Shown piece by piece: positions 20,965-30,905 of a DNA stretch of 64,000 nt (the first letter of the stretch is position 1; every line of letters begins with the position of its first letter). A program made the translations under genes and the position numbers. Source of the DNA: Amphiura filiformis (Eukaryota; Echinodermata; Ophiuroidea; Amphilepidida; Amphiuridae); NCBI RefSeq assembly GCF_039555335.1, contig NC_092629.1:27738775-27802774 (forward strand), given 5' to 3'. The notes under the pieces are model-generated. The model was not told the origin of the DNA. It was given only the letters and a program-made list of their open reading frames with translations, and ran no database searches.

Positions 20965-21122
20965 CTTTCTGCAACAAAACTTCAATTAAGGCAGTCAGTT
21001 TAGGTCCATCCCAGAAGTCTTCTTCCAAATTGTCAATCTGCTCATTGGCATCATTCAGCTGTGTGTTAGCCCATTTTGTAAATGTCCGAATCAATATATC
21101 TTCCTTTTCATTCAACTGTTGG
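20965..21122 (-). CDS. Exon 4: first half of CH1
   Basis: Phase 2 in, phase 1 out; acceptor TAATATTTCAG and donor GTACATAGAT. It reads QQLNEKEDILIRTFTKWANT and then QLNDANEQIDNLEEDFWDGP, KLTALIEVLLQK. The T-F-T-K/R-W-x-N, I-x-N-L-x-x-D-x-x-D-G-x-x-L-x-x-L-I-E-V-L pattern is the actin-binding type 1 CH domain of filamin and alpha-actinin relatives. Confidence 0.9.
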
Positions 21123-21459
21123 CTGAAATATTAAGAATAATTGACCAAAACTTTCAAACAACCTTTAACATAAGTCATTATTACATGAACTAGAGAGTAA
21201 TGTGAAAAATCATCAACATTTTGCTCTTGGAACCACAGAATATCGACAAATCAAATAGTCTACAAGAGGTTTTGAATTTAGTATACAGGAAGGTCCTTCA
21301 GCGGTGTCCACCTGCTCTTCCTAATTATCACGTCAAAAGAACTAGGTGATACGGAACTATATACAGCTTGATCGGCGAATGAGATGTGATGATGACTTGA
21401 TTCAATTAGCCAATCATAACCCAGCTTGAACTTCCGTACTTTATGTAAATTATACATAC
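21123..21459. other. Intron with dispersed repeat at 21355-21440
   Basis: GCTTGATCGGCGAATGAGAT and ATTCAATTAGCCAATCATAA recur near 60145-60210, marking a dispersed repeat. Confidence 0.5.
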
Positions 21460-21522
21460 CTGCTAGATAAGCCAGATTGGTCTAAAGTCTGATTTGTAGC
21501 TTCATCAGCAGCGGCACCATAA
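21460..21522 (-). CDS. Exon 3: Ala/Ser linker (63 nt, phase 2-2)
   Basis: Acceptor TATAATTTAG and donor GTATGTATAA. It codes (H)YGAAADEATNQTLDQSGLSS, a polar linker joining the CARD to the CH pair. It is supported mainly by phase agreement with exons 2 and 4 and by good splice sites. Confidence 0.65.
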
Positions 21523-21774
21523 CTAAATTATAGAAATTTTCAAAAAATAACAGAAATAAAATAAAATAATTATTGCAATTCTTATTTAACAGTATTACTT
21601 AACACTACCTAAAAGTTTTCAACATTGGGGGGCTATGCCTCCCACTTTAACAAACTCATAATGTGCCGTGTGTCACAGGTCTGGGTGAACATAAATAATT
21701 AATTCTAGGCTCTGAAAGAAAGTGTAAAAATAATGAACCAAATGACTTCAATTGGACCTCCATTTTGGAAAATT

Positions 21775-22025
21775 ATTCAACCCCCTGTGTATGGATGAAC
21801 AAATCGACTTTTTTCGCTTCTGCTTTGGGCACCCAACAATATATGTTTAAAGCAATCATTTATACAATAATAGTGAAAACATGTCCACAAATGGCTTAAT
21901 TCATCCTTCATTTCACCAATATTTGGGTTTTTCAAACTAAAATTGTACATATTGTACTGAAATGGTCCAACAAATGGCTTCAATTGGGCCTTCATTTTAC
22001 AAGGTTTCTCACAGGGGTGCACATT
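21775..22025. repeat. Dispersed repeat (relative at 29690-30075)
   Basis: Words such as AAATGGCTTCAATTGGGCCT, CATTTCACCAAT and TTTCAAACTAAAATTGTAC occur in the same order at 29720-30020. The minus-strand frame here is not supported as coding. Confidence 0.6.
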
Positions 22026-22507
22026 CCCCTAAACACAAACATTTTCTACACCCACCACTGACTGCACCCCCCCTTTCAAAATCATTCCACCGCCACTGAT
22101 ATCACATTTCATACTTTAAAAACGGAAATAAAAATAATATACATACATTGTAAGGTGACAAAAAATCCCTATTCAACATGCGGATGCACTTTCAAAGAAG
22201 TGTCAGTCGGTATGGATATTTTTAGTTTTTCTTAGGATAACTGATCCTATATCATAGAGAGCTTTAAAAATCTTGACAGTTTTTGCAAACATATTTGAAA
22301 AAAAAAAAACTTTCTCATATATTTGAATATGTTCTAATTTTTTCTTCAAAAACTGTCAGTCCAAATCAATCCCCTTTGGGCAAATAACAGCTGTTATTAC
22401 TTGCACACGACTAGCACCCACCAACTCCCCCTTGCAAGATCTGGATTGGTCAGGACCATAGAACAGGGGGACTTTTTGTCGCCTAATAATAACTTTGGTA
22501 AACTCAC
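22026..22507. other. Intron, nothing recognised
   Basis: AT-rich, with TTTGACAG/CTGTCA words near 22270 and 22350 forming a loose inverted pair. No exon was seen. Confidence 0.35.
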
Positions 22508-22526
22508 TGTTGGGCAGCAGGTGGAT
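22508..22526 (-). CDS. Exon 2: 19-nt microexon (phase 1-2)
   Basis: The acceptor TTTCTTCTTCAG has a strong pyrimidine tract and the donor GTGAGTTTAC is near-consensus. It codes (N)PPAAQ(H). Its odd length converts the phase 1 of exon 1 into the phase 2 required by exon 3, which is the best evidence that it is real. Confidence 0.6.
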
Positions 22527-23158
22527 CTGAAGAAGAAATTGAAGGAAAAGAGAAATTTAGATTAATGTCCTCATCACTGTGTTGAAAATATTACAAAGGA
22601 GTCTAAAGTTCATTACCCAGTGCAGTACTTTGAGTTAACGAGGTGCTCGTATAAACACTACAAAATTAGAATGTTGTAAACATCACTGTAGTAAATTGTA
22701 ATTACACATTATTTAAATATATATGTTATCATTTGAAATTTCAGCATTCAAAGAAAGTTACTTGGCATGCCATTAATAACATACTTAGATGCGCTAAAAA
22801 TAATTGTAACCAAACAAAGTTTTTAAAATATTAGATGATTCAATTAATAACAGCATGATCCTCAAGAAATATCAAATTTTAATTGTTTTTTAAATATCGG
22901 GCCTGAAATTGCCGCTAGAATTGGCAATAAATATCAAGAATACCTTGAATACCCATTAAACAAAAATATGTATATTTGAGAACAAAATTATTAAAATAAT
23001 TGACAACTTTGATCATAAGCCCAGGTCATGATGGAACATGATAGAATGATTTTGAAAATGGGTTGGACCCAAAAATTCTTATTCAGCACCCTAAGAAGTA
23101 CATATAAAAGAAACATTTTCAAAACTTTGCCCCGCGTGAGACTAATGGTATACTTAAC
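22527..23158. other. Intron 1, nothing recognised
   Basis: AT-rich, with no repeat ends or exon signals. Confidence 0.4.
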
Positions 23159-23450
23159 TGTAATTGTGCTTTCCCTCTATGACTTTCACCTTCCTATGGA
23201 GATGTTTATCTACTTGCTCCAAAGTCTCCATAAATAAAGCATACTTAGATTCAGGCTTGAAACGTAGTTGATCCAGCAACGCTATAACTTTCTCTGCATC
23301 TGTTTTTTCACTCGTTATTTTCTGGACATCGTCTTTATCTAGTACACCGTTCTGTTGTAGACAGATTAATATTTTTTCCGGCTTCAATTTATCACATAAA
23401 ACGTTTGTAGACTCTTGTAGAATAACTTGCATAAGCTTTAAATTTGCCAT
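23159..23450 (-). CDS. Exon 1 (coding): N-terminal CARD-like death-fold domain
   Basis: The start ATG at 23450-23448 has A at -3 and G at +4, and lies 7 nt inside an exon that follows the acceptor AAATTCAG, so a 5' non-coding exon is upstream. It reads MANLKLMQVILQESTNVLCD, KLKPEKILICLQQNGVLDKD, DVQKITSEKTDAEKVIALLD and ends FMETLEQVDKHLHRKV plus a short tail. L-x-P-x-x-I, N-G-V-L-D-x-D-D-x-x-K-I, K-V-x-x-L-L-D-x-L and F-x-x-x-L spacing over about 88 residues is that of a caspase-recruitment domain. The donor GTTAAGTATA gives phase 1. A second, out-of-frame ATG sits at the exon's first base and could reduce initiation. A DD or DED is a less likely alternative. Confidence 0.75.
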
Positions 23451-23459
23451 GATGCATCT

Positions 23460-25465
23460 GAATTTAATAATGATAAAATAATAATAATATTAATGATGAT
23501 TCCCAGGAATGAAAAGGCCTAAAAGATGGCAATGCCCTCAGAGCCCCAAAGTCAAGTTCGGTCAGTCGGTTTACTTTTTTTTGCCACATACAATATCAAT
23601 AAATGAAAATTCACCACAAAATACTATGGTAAAGAGTGGTTTAGAATTGTTTTTTAATACATCACAGTTGTGCAGAACGAACTACAAACAGGCAAAACAT
23701 TTTTACAACATTTTGTTAATTTTATGGTCGGTCAAAAAGGGCAATACAATCTGTCTTTTATTAAGCCTAATGATAATGATAGCGATAACAATAATAAAAA
23801 ATCATACTCTATCCATGATGAACCCAGTGTAAATAAGTTGCAATTTTGATTTTCTTGAATTATTAAACAGTGGAAATATCCATAAAAAAACCTATAAAAT
23901 GGTATATTATTTGTCACAATTGCTTGGGGAAATGCTCAAAAAGCTAATTTTGCTCTTGAAATTCTCTAAGCTTTAATTAGTCAATACTTCTGAAAACTTA
24001 GTCAATACTTCTGAAAAACTTAAAACTAGGTTCGTGGTGGATGGTCGATTGGTCAGTGGTCACATGTAGTTTCTACGTACATGTAAATTGGTGTCTGATT
24101 ATTTTTACTGACATGCTCAGAAACAACTTATTGAGTTTGGATGTTTAAAAAAATTCAATATTTTACAATGTTAAAATCAATATAATGTATATAAATATCA
24201 AATGATGGTTGAACAAATTCATCATTATTATACAATGTTTGTAGGACTCATTTTGCTAAATGCAAAATAAACGCTTTGCTATATAATTGATGGCATCCCT
24301 GATTGATCCAAATTGGACTGAAATTCAGGTTTTATTGGGTTGTTTCCTGAATGTTATATACACACCATAAAATATAATGAAGTCCCAATGGTTACCACTC
24401 TACAAGTTCACTACATGGTAGTCAAATATTTCAAAGTTTTTAATTAAATATAATCAGTGTGTACATAAATAACTAAACTCACCTGTGGTTATAAATTAGC
24501 ATACAATTTTTCTTATTCCATGTATAAATCAAGCACCTTATTCCAATGTGAGATATCTTTAAATGAAATATGCGGAACTTATTACAAATGGATATGTTAA
24601 ACTCACTAAGTAGGCGAGTAGCGTACGAACCAGGAAGCGTACCCTACAGTTGAATGATTTTCAATAACACATTGCTAGCGAAGATATCTTGCCCTTCCCA
24701 GAATCCTTTGCAACATGAAGCATCGCCTCATTACAGCAAATTACACTCCTATTACTTTGTACATGTTCACCTTGTTTTCATGTGGAGAATAGAGTGATGG
24801 CGCCAGGAATGTTTTTAGGGGGGCAAAAGGGGTGCAGAACCTCTGGCTTGGGGGGGGGGGGGGCATTTTCACCTAATTTTGGCTAAAAGTGGCTTTTCAC
24901 CCCTCTTTTCAATTTTTCAGAAAGGGCAGATCTTCTGTCTGGGAGGTATTTTCCCCCCATGCCCCCCTCCCGTATCGCCGCAACTGCTAAATATGGATTG
25001 ATAGGCAAGAAATCTGGATGTGCTCTGTTCAGGTACTTTTTGTCACTATTGACCCACGTTGCACTATAGCAAAGCAGTACAGAAATTGGAATGGAATAAA
25101 TGCATTGTGGGAAGTCAGTGAAATATATCTTCCCTGATACACAGCAATATTTATAGGTCACTGATAGCTACTGATTCAATGCCTTCAGAAAGCAGCTTGG
25201 TATGCACACTGCACACAAATGAAACAATACATTACAGGTAATACAGGTAAACCACAACTTTGTGTCTGAGTTTTACACAATACAGTGTCAAAATAAGTTT
25301 CAACAGACTTTATTTATATGACTTGGCAAAATTTATTATTTCCTTATACATTAATTTATATTTTGTCAGATTTCTATTTCATATTTTTAAACAGCCTCGT
25401 ATAATTATCCAATTTTTTCCCGACAAGTGCATCGTTTTGATATGGATGGACACAAATGATATTTA
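23460..25465. other. Upstream region of the CARD-CH gene; no gene seen
   Basis: It should contain the 5' non-coding exon(s) and promoter, which I cannot place. A G run (about 24850-24862) and a purine-rich stretch are present. Confidence 0.4.
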
Positions 25466-25590
25466 CTTAAAGTGTACGTAAAGCCGACGATCATGAAAAT
25501 TTTGACTTTTCGTATTAAAAAGTGCATATTTCTCTAAAAATGTCAAAATTGTCATATGCTCGTCGGCTTTTCCTCCCAGCTAATATAATT
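25466..25590. mobile_element. Small palindromic element (relative of 48279-48474)
   Basis: GTAAAGCCGACGATCATGAA and, mirrored, GCTCGTCGGCTTTTCCTCCC, with the GAAAATTTTGACTTTTCG core shared with the palindrome at 48.3 kb. Confidence 0.7.
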
Positions 25591-25643
25591 GATGTCAAAA
25601 CTTTTCTGTTGACCTACAAACACAACAAATTTGTTCATTTCAT

Positions 25644-25978
25644 TTAAAGGGGCATTTCGTGATCCACAGCCTCATCCCCCACTTTTCTCAAAAAAAATTG
25701 AGATTTTTATATCACTGGAAACCTCAGGCTACATAATGTTTATGTACAAAATATTTCTTGCAGATTAATTCGTTTAGCAAAGAAATTTGAATTTCGTTCT
25801 GGTGCACCAGAACAAAATTACAACGCATTGTCTATGGAGCAGTGTATGCACATAATCATGCATAACTCGCGACCGCAAAATCGGAATCAACTGAAAGTTT
25901 GGGAATAGGTTTTTTCGTGGATATCTAATGAAAAAGGACATAAATAGAGGATGCTAGGATCACGAAATACTCCTTTAA
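25644..25978. mobile_element. TTAA-ended inverted-repeat element, 335 bp
   Basis: TTAAAGGGGCATTTCGTGATCC at the left and GGATCACGAAATACTCCTTTAA at the right form the terminal repeats. End fragments of the same family occur at 60780-60822 (inverted) and 45186-45320. Confidence 0.82.
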
Positions 25979-25999
25979 GTGTAAGTTAGGTGTACCAAA

Positions 26000-26295
26000 T
26001 TCATTCCAATAAGCGCCCAGAGCGCTTAACAAATTCATTATGGGTGAGCACTTATTTTTTACATGGTTTTTCCCACATTTTTTACAAATTTACGTATGTT
26101 ACAAAAGGGTCCTGAGACATTCTAGTAGCTTTTCTGATGCAGAAAATATATTGCATGTTTACACAGGACTTCTAATCCCCCAGCTATTTCACTGTATCGA
26201 CGTCTGTCCGTCATTTCAACATTAATGGTACCCTTAGCAAATTGAAATTACCCTGGGTGGGCGCTTATTGGGGCATGGGCGCTTATTGGAATGAA
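26000..26295. mobile_element. Inverted-repeat element, 296 bp
   Basis: TTCATTCCAATAAGCGCCC at the left and GGGCGCTTATTGGAATGAA at the right are perfect inverted repeats; a second GCGCTTATTGGGGC copy sits just inside the right end. Confidence 0.85.
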
Positions 26296-26360
26296 TACGG
26301 TAATAAAAAAATATTTGAAAAATTTAATGGATTTCATATTTCGTTTTTTTATATAACCTA

Positions 26361-26616
26361 AATTGTGACCCATCACATCGAAACACGGCAGTTGTCGTCA
26401 AAAATGAACTTGTAGATTTCTTTACCAAACTAGAAGACGGCTTTTAAGCTTTAAAATGGCATCTCTTTCATTAATATCGCATGTAGAATGGCGATTTTAT
26501 GTGACAAATACAGTTCAAATTTCTTATTATTTTCTTTATTTTTCGGGGCACATTTTCATTATCTTTAAATGTGGATTTCCGACAACTGCCGTGTTTTGAT
26601 GTGATGGGTCACAATT
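26361..26616. mobile_element. Inverted-repeat element, 256 bp, about 36-bp ends
   Basis: AATTGTGACCCATCACATCG, then AAACACGGCAGTTGTCG, is mirrored at the right end with one mismatch. The interior lacks coding potential. Confidence 0.88.
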
Positions 26617-26889
26617 GTTCCCTAATCCAAAATGCACAACCCTAGTGCCTTAGCCTAATCTTAAACTGAACCCATCCTAAATTTGAAAAAAAATTCCATA
26701 TCCCAAAATGCTAATATAACTCAAATGCTAAACTCTATCCCTTAACCCAGGCATGGATACGTGTGGTGTCAGTCGCCCGCCCCACCAAAAAAAAAAAAAA
26801 AAAAGGGTGAAAGGAGAGAAAGGGAGAAAAAGAGGAGAGAAAACAAGACGTGATTGCGGTCGCCTGCGACCGCGAGCATGAACAGCCAG

Positions 26890-27530
26890 CAGTGACAAAT
26901 GAGTTATGACCCCGAATCTGTGAGAACCGGAAGTGATCCCTTAATTACCTTTGACCCCGCAAAAATATTACATAGTGCTTAGGATGTCAGAATATTCCTG
27001 GTGAATTTCAGCTTAATCGGAACTTATACATGTATTTTGATTTTTTTTTAAATTTATGATTGACCTTTTGATCCCCTTAATGACCTTTGACCTCAAAAAA
27101 AAAAAAACCTTATGTACACCGACAAAATGCATTGTTCCAATTTTAATTAAAAAATTCTACTATGTTTAGTTGTTGAGATAAAAATTCTTGAAGTTATTTA
27201 GCTAAAAACAGGAAGTGACCCCTTAATGACCTTTGACCCCCAAAATAAAAATACCATGCATACATCAGGTAACACTGATTCATGTATGATGATTATATTA
27301 CTCTGGTCTGTTTATATTTTGAGATACAAATTTTTAAAACTTTTTTGATAATTTTGGTTTTTGACCGTAAGTAACCCCTTAATGGTAACCCCTTTGACCC
27401 CAAAACTGAGGCATCCTAAAGACCCTAGCTAGTAGCGATACATGTGTGCTAATGGCGAAGTGGATGACATTTGACCGGAAGTTGATCATATGTGACATCT
27501 GTGGCACCACCAAATGGTTCTACTGACCAA
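26890..27530. repeat. Degenerate repeat with TGACCTTTGACCCC words
   Basis: GTGACCCCTTAATGACCTTT followed by GACCCCxAAA recurs about every 150 bp (near 26930, 27065, 27205, 27375 and 27465). Each copy contains a DR1-like nuclear-receptor word (reverse GGTCAAAGGTCA type). Confidence 0.7.
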
Positions 27531-27534
27531 GTAT

Positions 27535-27665
27535 GGTCAATATGCCTGAAAGCATGTGGCTACGATGGCCGATTATGATAATGTTGACAGAAGAAGAAAG
27601 AAAGAAGAAGAACGCGGTAAAAAGAATGCACAGCGCCGATAGCGGCTGTGCAAGAAGGGAAAAGA
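27535..27665. repeat. Dispersed repeat, inverted copy of 11880-12010
   Basis: GAAAGCATGTGGCTACGATG and the GAAGAAAGAAAGAAGAAGAA tract match the reverse complement of the 11.9-kb copy. Confidence 0.7.
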
Positions 27666-28470
27666 GAAGAGAAAATGTTAACCCTATTCTATTACCCCCA
27701 CAAAAGTGGGATATTTGAGTGGTGTGTGGGTATCATATGTTATCGGTTGGGTAAAAACCAATAAGTGGCATAACATTGGCAAGCTTGGACCTTAAGCTTT
27801 TAGAAAAACAAGTTTAATAATTAATTATGTAAATTTTGTGCAAATTAGCTCATGAATAATTAATGAGCTCATAGCCAAATATGATGAAAATAATATTTTG
27901 ATTTACATTTTTTAAGTGTATGAGTACATCAATGTGGCATTTTCATGTAGTTTTAAATACACTACCGTGTTTCTACATATTTTAAAAAGAAATCCGAGTT
28001 ACTTTGGACTATATTAAAAAAAATTATGGACATTTTGGGGCTATTTTTAGGACAAAATTTGACCTAAAAATGGTTAAAATATGCAAGTTTCCAACATTTT
28101 AAACCATTTTATGATGTGTAAATGGTAGTTATATTAGGAAAAAAGGTTTTTTGTTGATAGAGAAGTGATAAATTATCAAAACTGTTCAAAAGATAAGACC
28201 TTATTTGGGTAAATAATTTTTTTACATGAAATGGCACGAAATTGATGGGGGGTAATAGAATAGGGTTAAATTGCACATAATTGAACAGGCCCATGCCTAA
28301 AAAGTCAGTCGTACAGTCAGGTTGTTAGAAGGCCTGCGATTATCATGCCAGCAGTGCTTGAAGGCGGGCCCTCGACCAAAAGCATGTGAAAATCATTTTG
28401 TCACCAAAGTCATTACCAAGACTGACTCAATGGTGACTTCATGCTTTACCTGTAATTGCAAGCCCGAAGT
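27666..28470. other. Intergenic; nothing recognised
   Basis: AT-rich. The words CCTATTCTATTACCCCC (about 27685) and GGGGGTAATAGAATAGGG (about 28250) form an inverted pair that may mark the ends of another roughly 590-bp element. Confidence 0.45.
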
Positions 28471-29662
28471 CTTAGGGTTAGGATTAGGGTTAGGGTTATA
28501 ATTAGGGTGGGTTTGGATTAGTGTTAGGGTTATAATTAGGGTGGGTTTGGATTAGGGTTAGGGTTATAATTAGGGTGGGTTTGGATTAGGGTTAGGGTTA
28601 TAATAAGGGCTGGTTAGGATTAGGGTTAGAGTTATAATAAGGGTGGGTTAGGATTAGTGTTAGGGTTATAATTAGGGTGGGTTTGGATTAGGGTTATAAT
28701 AAGGGTGGGTTAGGATTAGGGTTAGGGTTATAATACGGGTTGGTTATGATTAGGGTTAGAGTTATAATAAGGGTGGGTTAGGATTAGGGTTATAATAAGG
28801 TTTGGTTAGGATTAGGGTTATAATAAGGGTGGGTTAGGATTAGGGTTATAATAAGGTTTGGTTAGGATTAGGGTTACGGTTATAATAAGGGTTGGTTAGG
28901 ATTAGGGTTATAATAAGGGTTGGTTAAGATTAGGGTTATAATAAGGGTGGGTTAGGATTAGGGTTATAATAAGGTTTGGTTAGGATTAGGGTTACAGTTA
29001 TAATAAGGGCTGGTTAGGATTTGGGTTATAATAAGGGTTGGTTAGGATTAGGGTTATAATAAGGGTTGGTTAAGATTAGGATTAGGGTTATAATAAGGGT
29101 TGGTTAGGATTAGGGTTAGGGTTATAATAAAGGTTGGTTAGGATTAGGGTTATAATAAGGGTTGGTTAAGATTAGGGTTAGGGTTATAATAAGGGTTGGT
29201 TAGGATTAGAGTTATAATAAGGGTTGGTTAGGATTAGGGTTAGGGCTATAATAAGGGTTAGTTAGGATTAGGGTTATAATAAGGGTTGGTTAGGATTAGG
29301 GTTATAATAAGGGTTGGTTAGGATTAGGGTTATAATAAGGGTTGGTTAAGATTAGGGTTATAATAAGGGGTGGGTTAGGATTAGGGTTAGGGTTATAAAT
29401 AGGGTTGGTTAGGATTAGGGTTAGGGTTATAATAAGGGTTGGTTAAGATTAGGGTTATAATAAGGGTGGGTTAGGATTAGGGTTATAATAAGGGTTGGTT
29501 AGGATTAGGGTTAGGGTTATAATAAGGGTGGGTTAGGATTAGGGTTGTAATAAGGGTTGGTTAGGATTAGGTTAGGGTTATAATAAGGGTTGATTAGGAT
29601 TAGGGTTATAATAAGGGTGGGTTAGGATTAGGGTTAGAATAAGGGTTGGTTAGGATTTAATA
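28471..29662. repeat. Telomere-like minisatellite, about 1.2 kb
   Basis: Units of about 25-33 bp of the form GGATTAGGGTTATAATAAGG plus GTTGGTTA repeat some 40 times, with frequent TTAGGGTTAGGG doublets. The left end starts with pure-looking TTAGGGTTAGG steps and the array becomes ordered higher-order units to the right. It is intergenic. Confidence 0.95.
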
Positions 29663-29689
29663 GGGCTAGGGTTGTACTTTTGCGCAGGG

Positions 29690-30075
29690 TAAATTTATTC
29701 CGAAGTCTTATGATAAAGTGTCAAATATGGCTTCAATTGGGCTTCATTTCACCAATTTTTGGCTTTTTCAATCTAACATTGTACAAAAAAATAGTGTCAA
29801 AATGGTCCACCAAATGGCTTTATTGGCATTGGGCCTTCAATCATTTTGCATTAGTTTCTCACTTCTACATCCCGTATGTGTGGACAAACAAGTTAATTCT
29901 GTTTTGGACACCTAACACTTCCCTAGGTTTAAAGAAATAATGTCTACAACAATAGTGAAACTTTTCCACAAATAGATTCAATTGGGCCTTCATTTCACCC
30001 ACAATTGTAGGCTTTTTCAAACTAAAATGAAAATATAAAAAATGGCTGTGAAGCACCATCATGTTGCATTTAAAA
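29690..30075. repeat. Dispersed repeat (relative at 21775-22025)
   Basis: It contains several copies of CTTCAATTGGGCxTTCATTT and CACCAATTTTTGGCTTTTTC-like words; both orientations of open frame here are repeat shadows. Confidence 0.6.
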
Positions 30076-30120
30076 GAAGCCACACTCTGACTGCTCTAGA
30101 TCCGACACTGCCTGAAGCTA

Positions 30121-30341
30121 AGGCCTAAAAAAGAAAATTGTTTGATTGGGGTAACCCGACCGACCCTAAAAATAGGCCCGACCCTAGACTTTTTTTCTTA
30201 TTTTCTTTTTGCAATTTTCTCTTTTTTTTAATTAAAAAAAAACAATAAAATAAACAAAAAAGTTCCAAGACCGTTATCATACGCAATTTGCCGATTAAAA
30301 TGTGTGTAAAAAAAAATCAAACAATTTTCTTTTTTAGGCCT
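30121..30341. mobile_element. Inverted-repeat element, 221 bp
   Basis: AGGCCTAAAAAAGAAAATTG plus TTTGA is mirrored perfectly at the right end. The interior is T/A-homopolymer rich and contains ACCCGACCGACCCTA. Confidence 0.85.
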
Positions 30342-30584
30342 AAACATAAACTAGACCAATCCTAAATTCTAAACTGTAACTCATACATAATATCCTACAC
30401 TTGATCCCAAGTTAAAAAAATAACCCATAATCTTGGCCCTTATAAGGTGCAATCATATAAATCCGAAATTTATTTTATTTTATTTATTTATCATAATCCC
30501 TAAAGTTGATTAAATTCAGATTTCATAATGACAAGACTAAAAAGAAACTGAGCAAGCTGGCTGTCACAGCTACAACCATGCTCA

Positions 30585-30905
30585 TATTTTTTTTTTGGGG
30601 GGGGGCTTTAGCGCCTAGCCCCGGGTAAAAGCAGGGGCGGCAAAAGCGAAGGGGCGGTGGAAGACGAAGAGGCGGCAAACGAAGGGCGGCGGAAGAAGAA
30701 GGGCGGCAAAGGCTGAATTATAAAAAAATTGTACTATACATCAAAATGTGTTGCTTTTGGCATGTTTAGGGCGCTAGCGCTTATAATCCTTTTTTTTTTT
30801 TGCTCTTCACTTTTTCAAACGACCGGATAAAAAATTGGGTCAACCTTTTCGGGCTGTTGAGGAAGGGGTGGCAAAATTGAATTTCCTTCAGCCCCCCGGG
30901 GTAGG
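30585..30905. repeat. GGGGCGGC-rich dispersed repeat (direct partner 45780-46075)
   Basis: CCGGGTAAAAGCAGG, repeated GGCGGCAAA/GGGGCGGxGGAAG words, CATCAAAATGTGTTGCTTTT and TTTTCGGGCTGTTGAGGAAG occur in the same order in both copies. Confidence 0.8.

Larger units (their letters stand above)
1761..23457 (-). other. Gene model: CARD-CH-CH-FN3-CARD-X-FN3 protein with basic/proline microexons, 3' end outside window
   Basis: This is the span of the multi-exon minus-strand gene built from the exon entries below. Twenty coding exons sum to 2770 nt (923 codons plus one base), every intron is GT-AG, and each exon's end phase fits the next exon's start phase. Order by residue: CARD-like 5-92, linker 98-125, CH1 125-195, CH2 205-318, FN3 322-432, CARD-like 433-520, basic linker 528-598, unassigned domain 599-721, FN3 722-829, Lys/Pro modules 830-923 and onward. 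CH pairs of this kind bind F-actin, CARDs assemble homotypically, and titin-type FN3 domains are structural; their union is what I infer to be new. The 5' end is real: the first coding exon follows a splice acceptor, so a non-coding exon lies upstream. The model continues past base 1. Confidence 0.8.
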
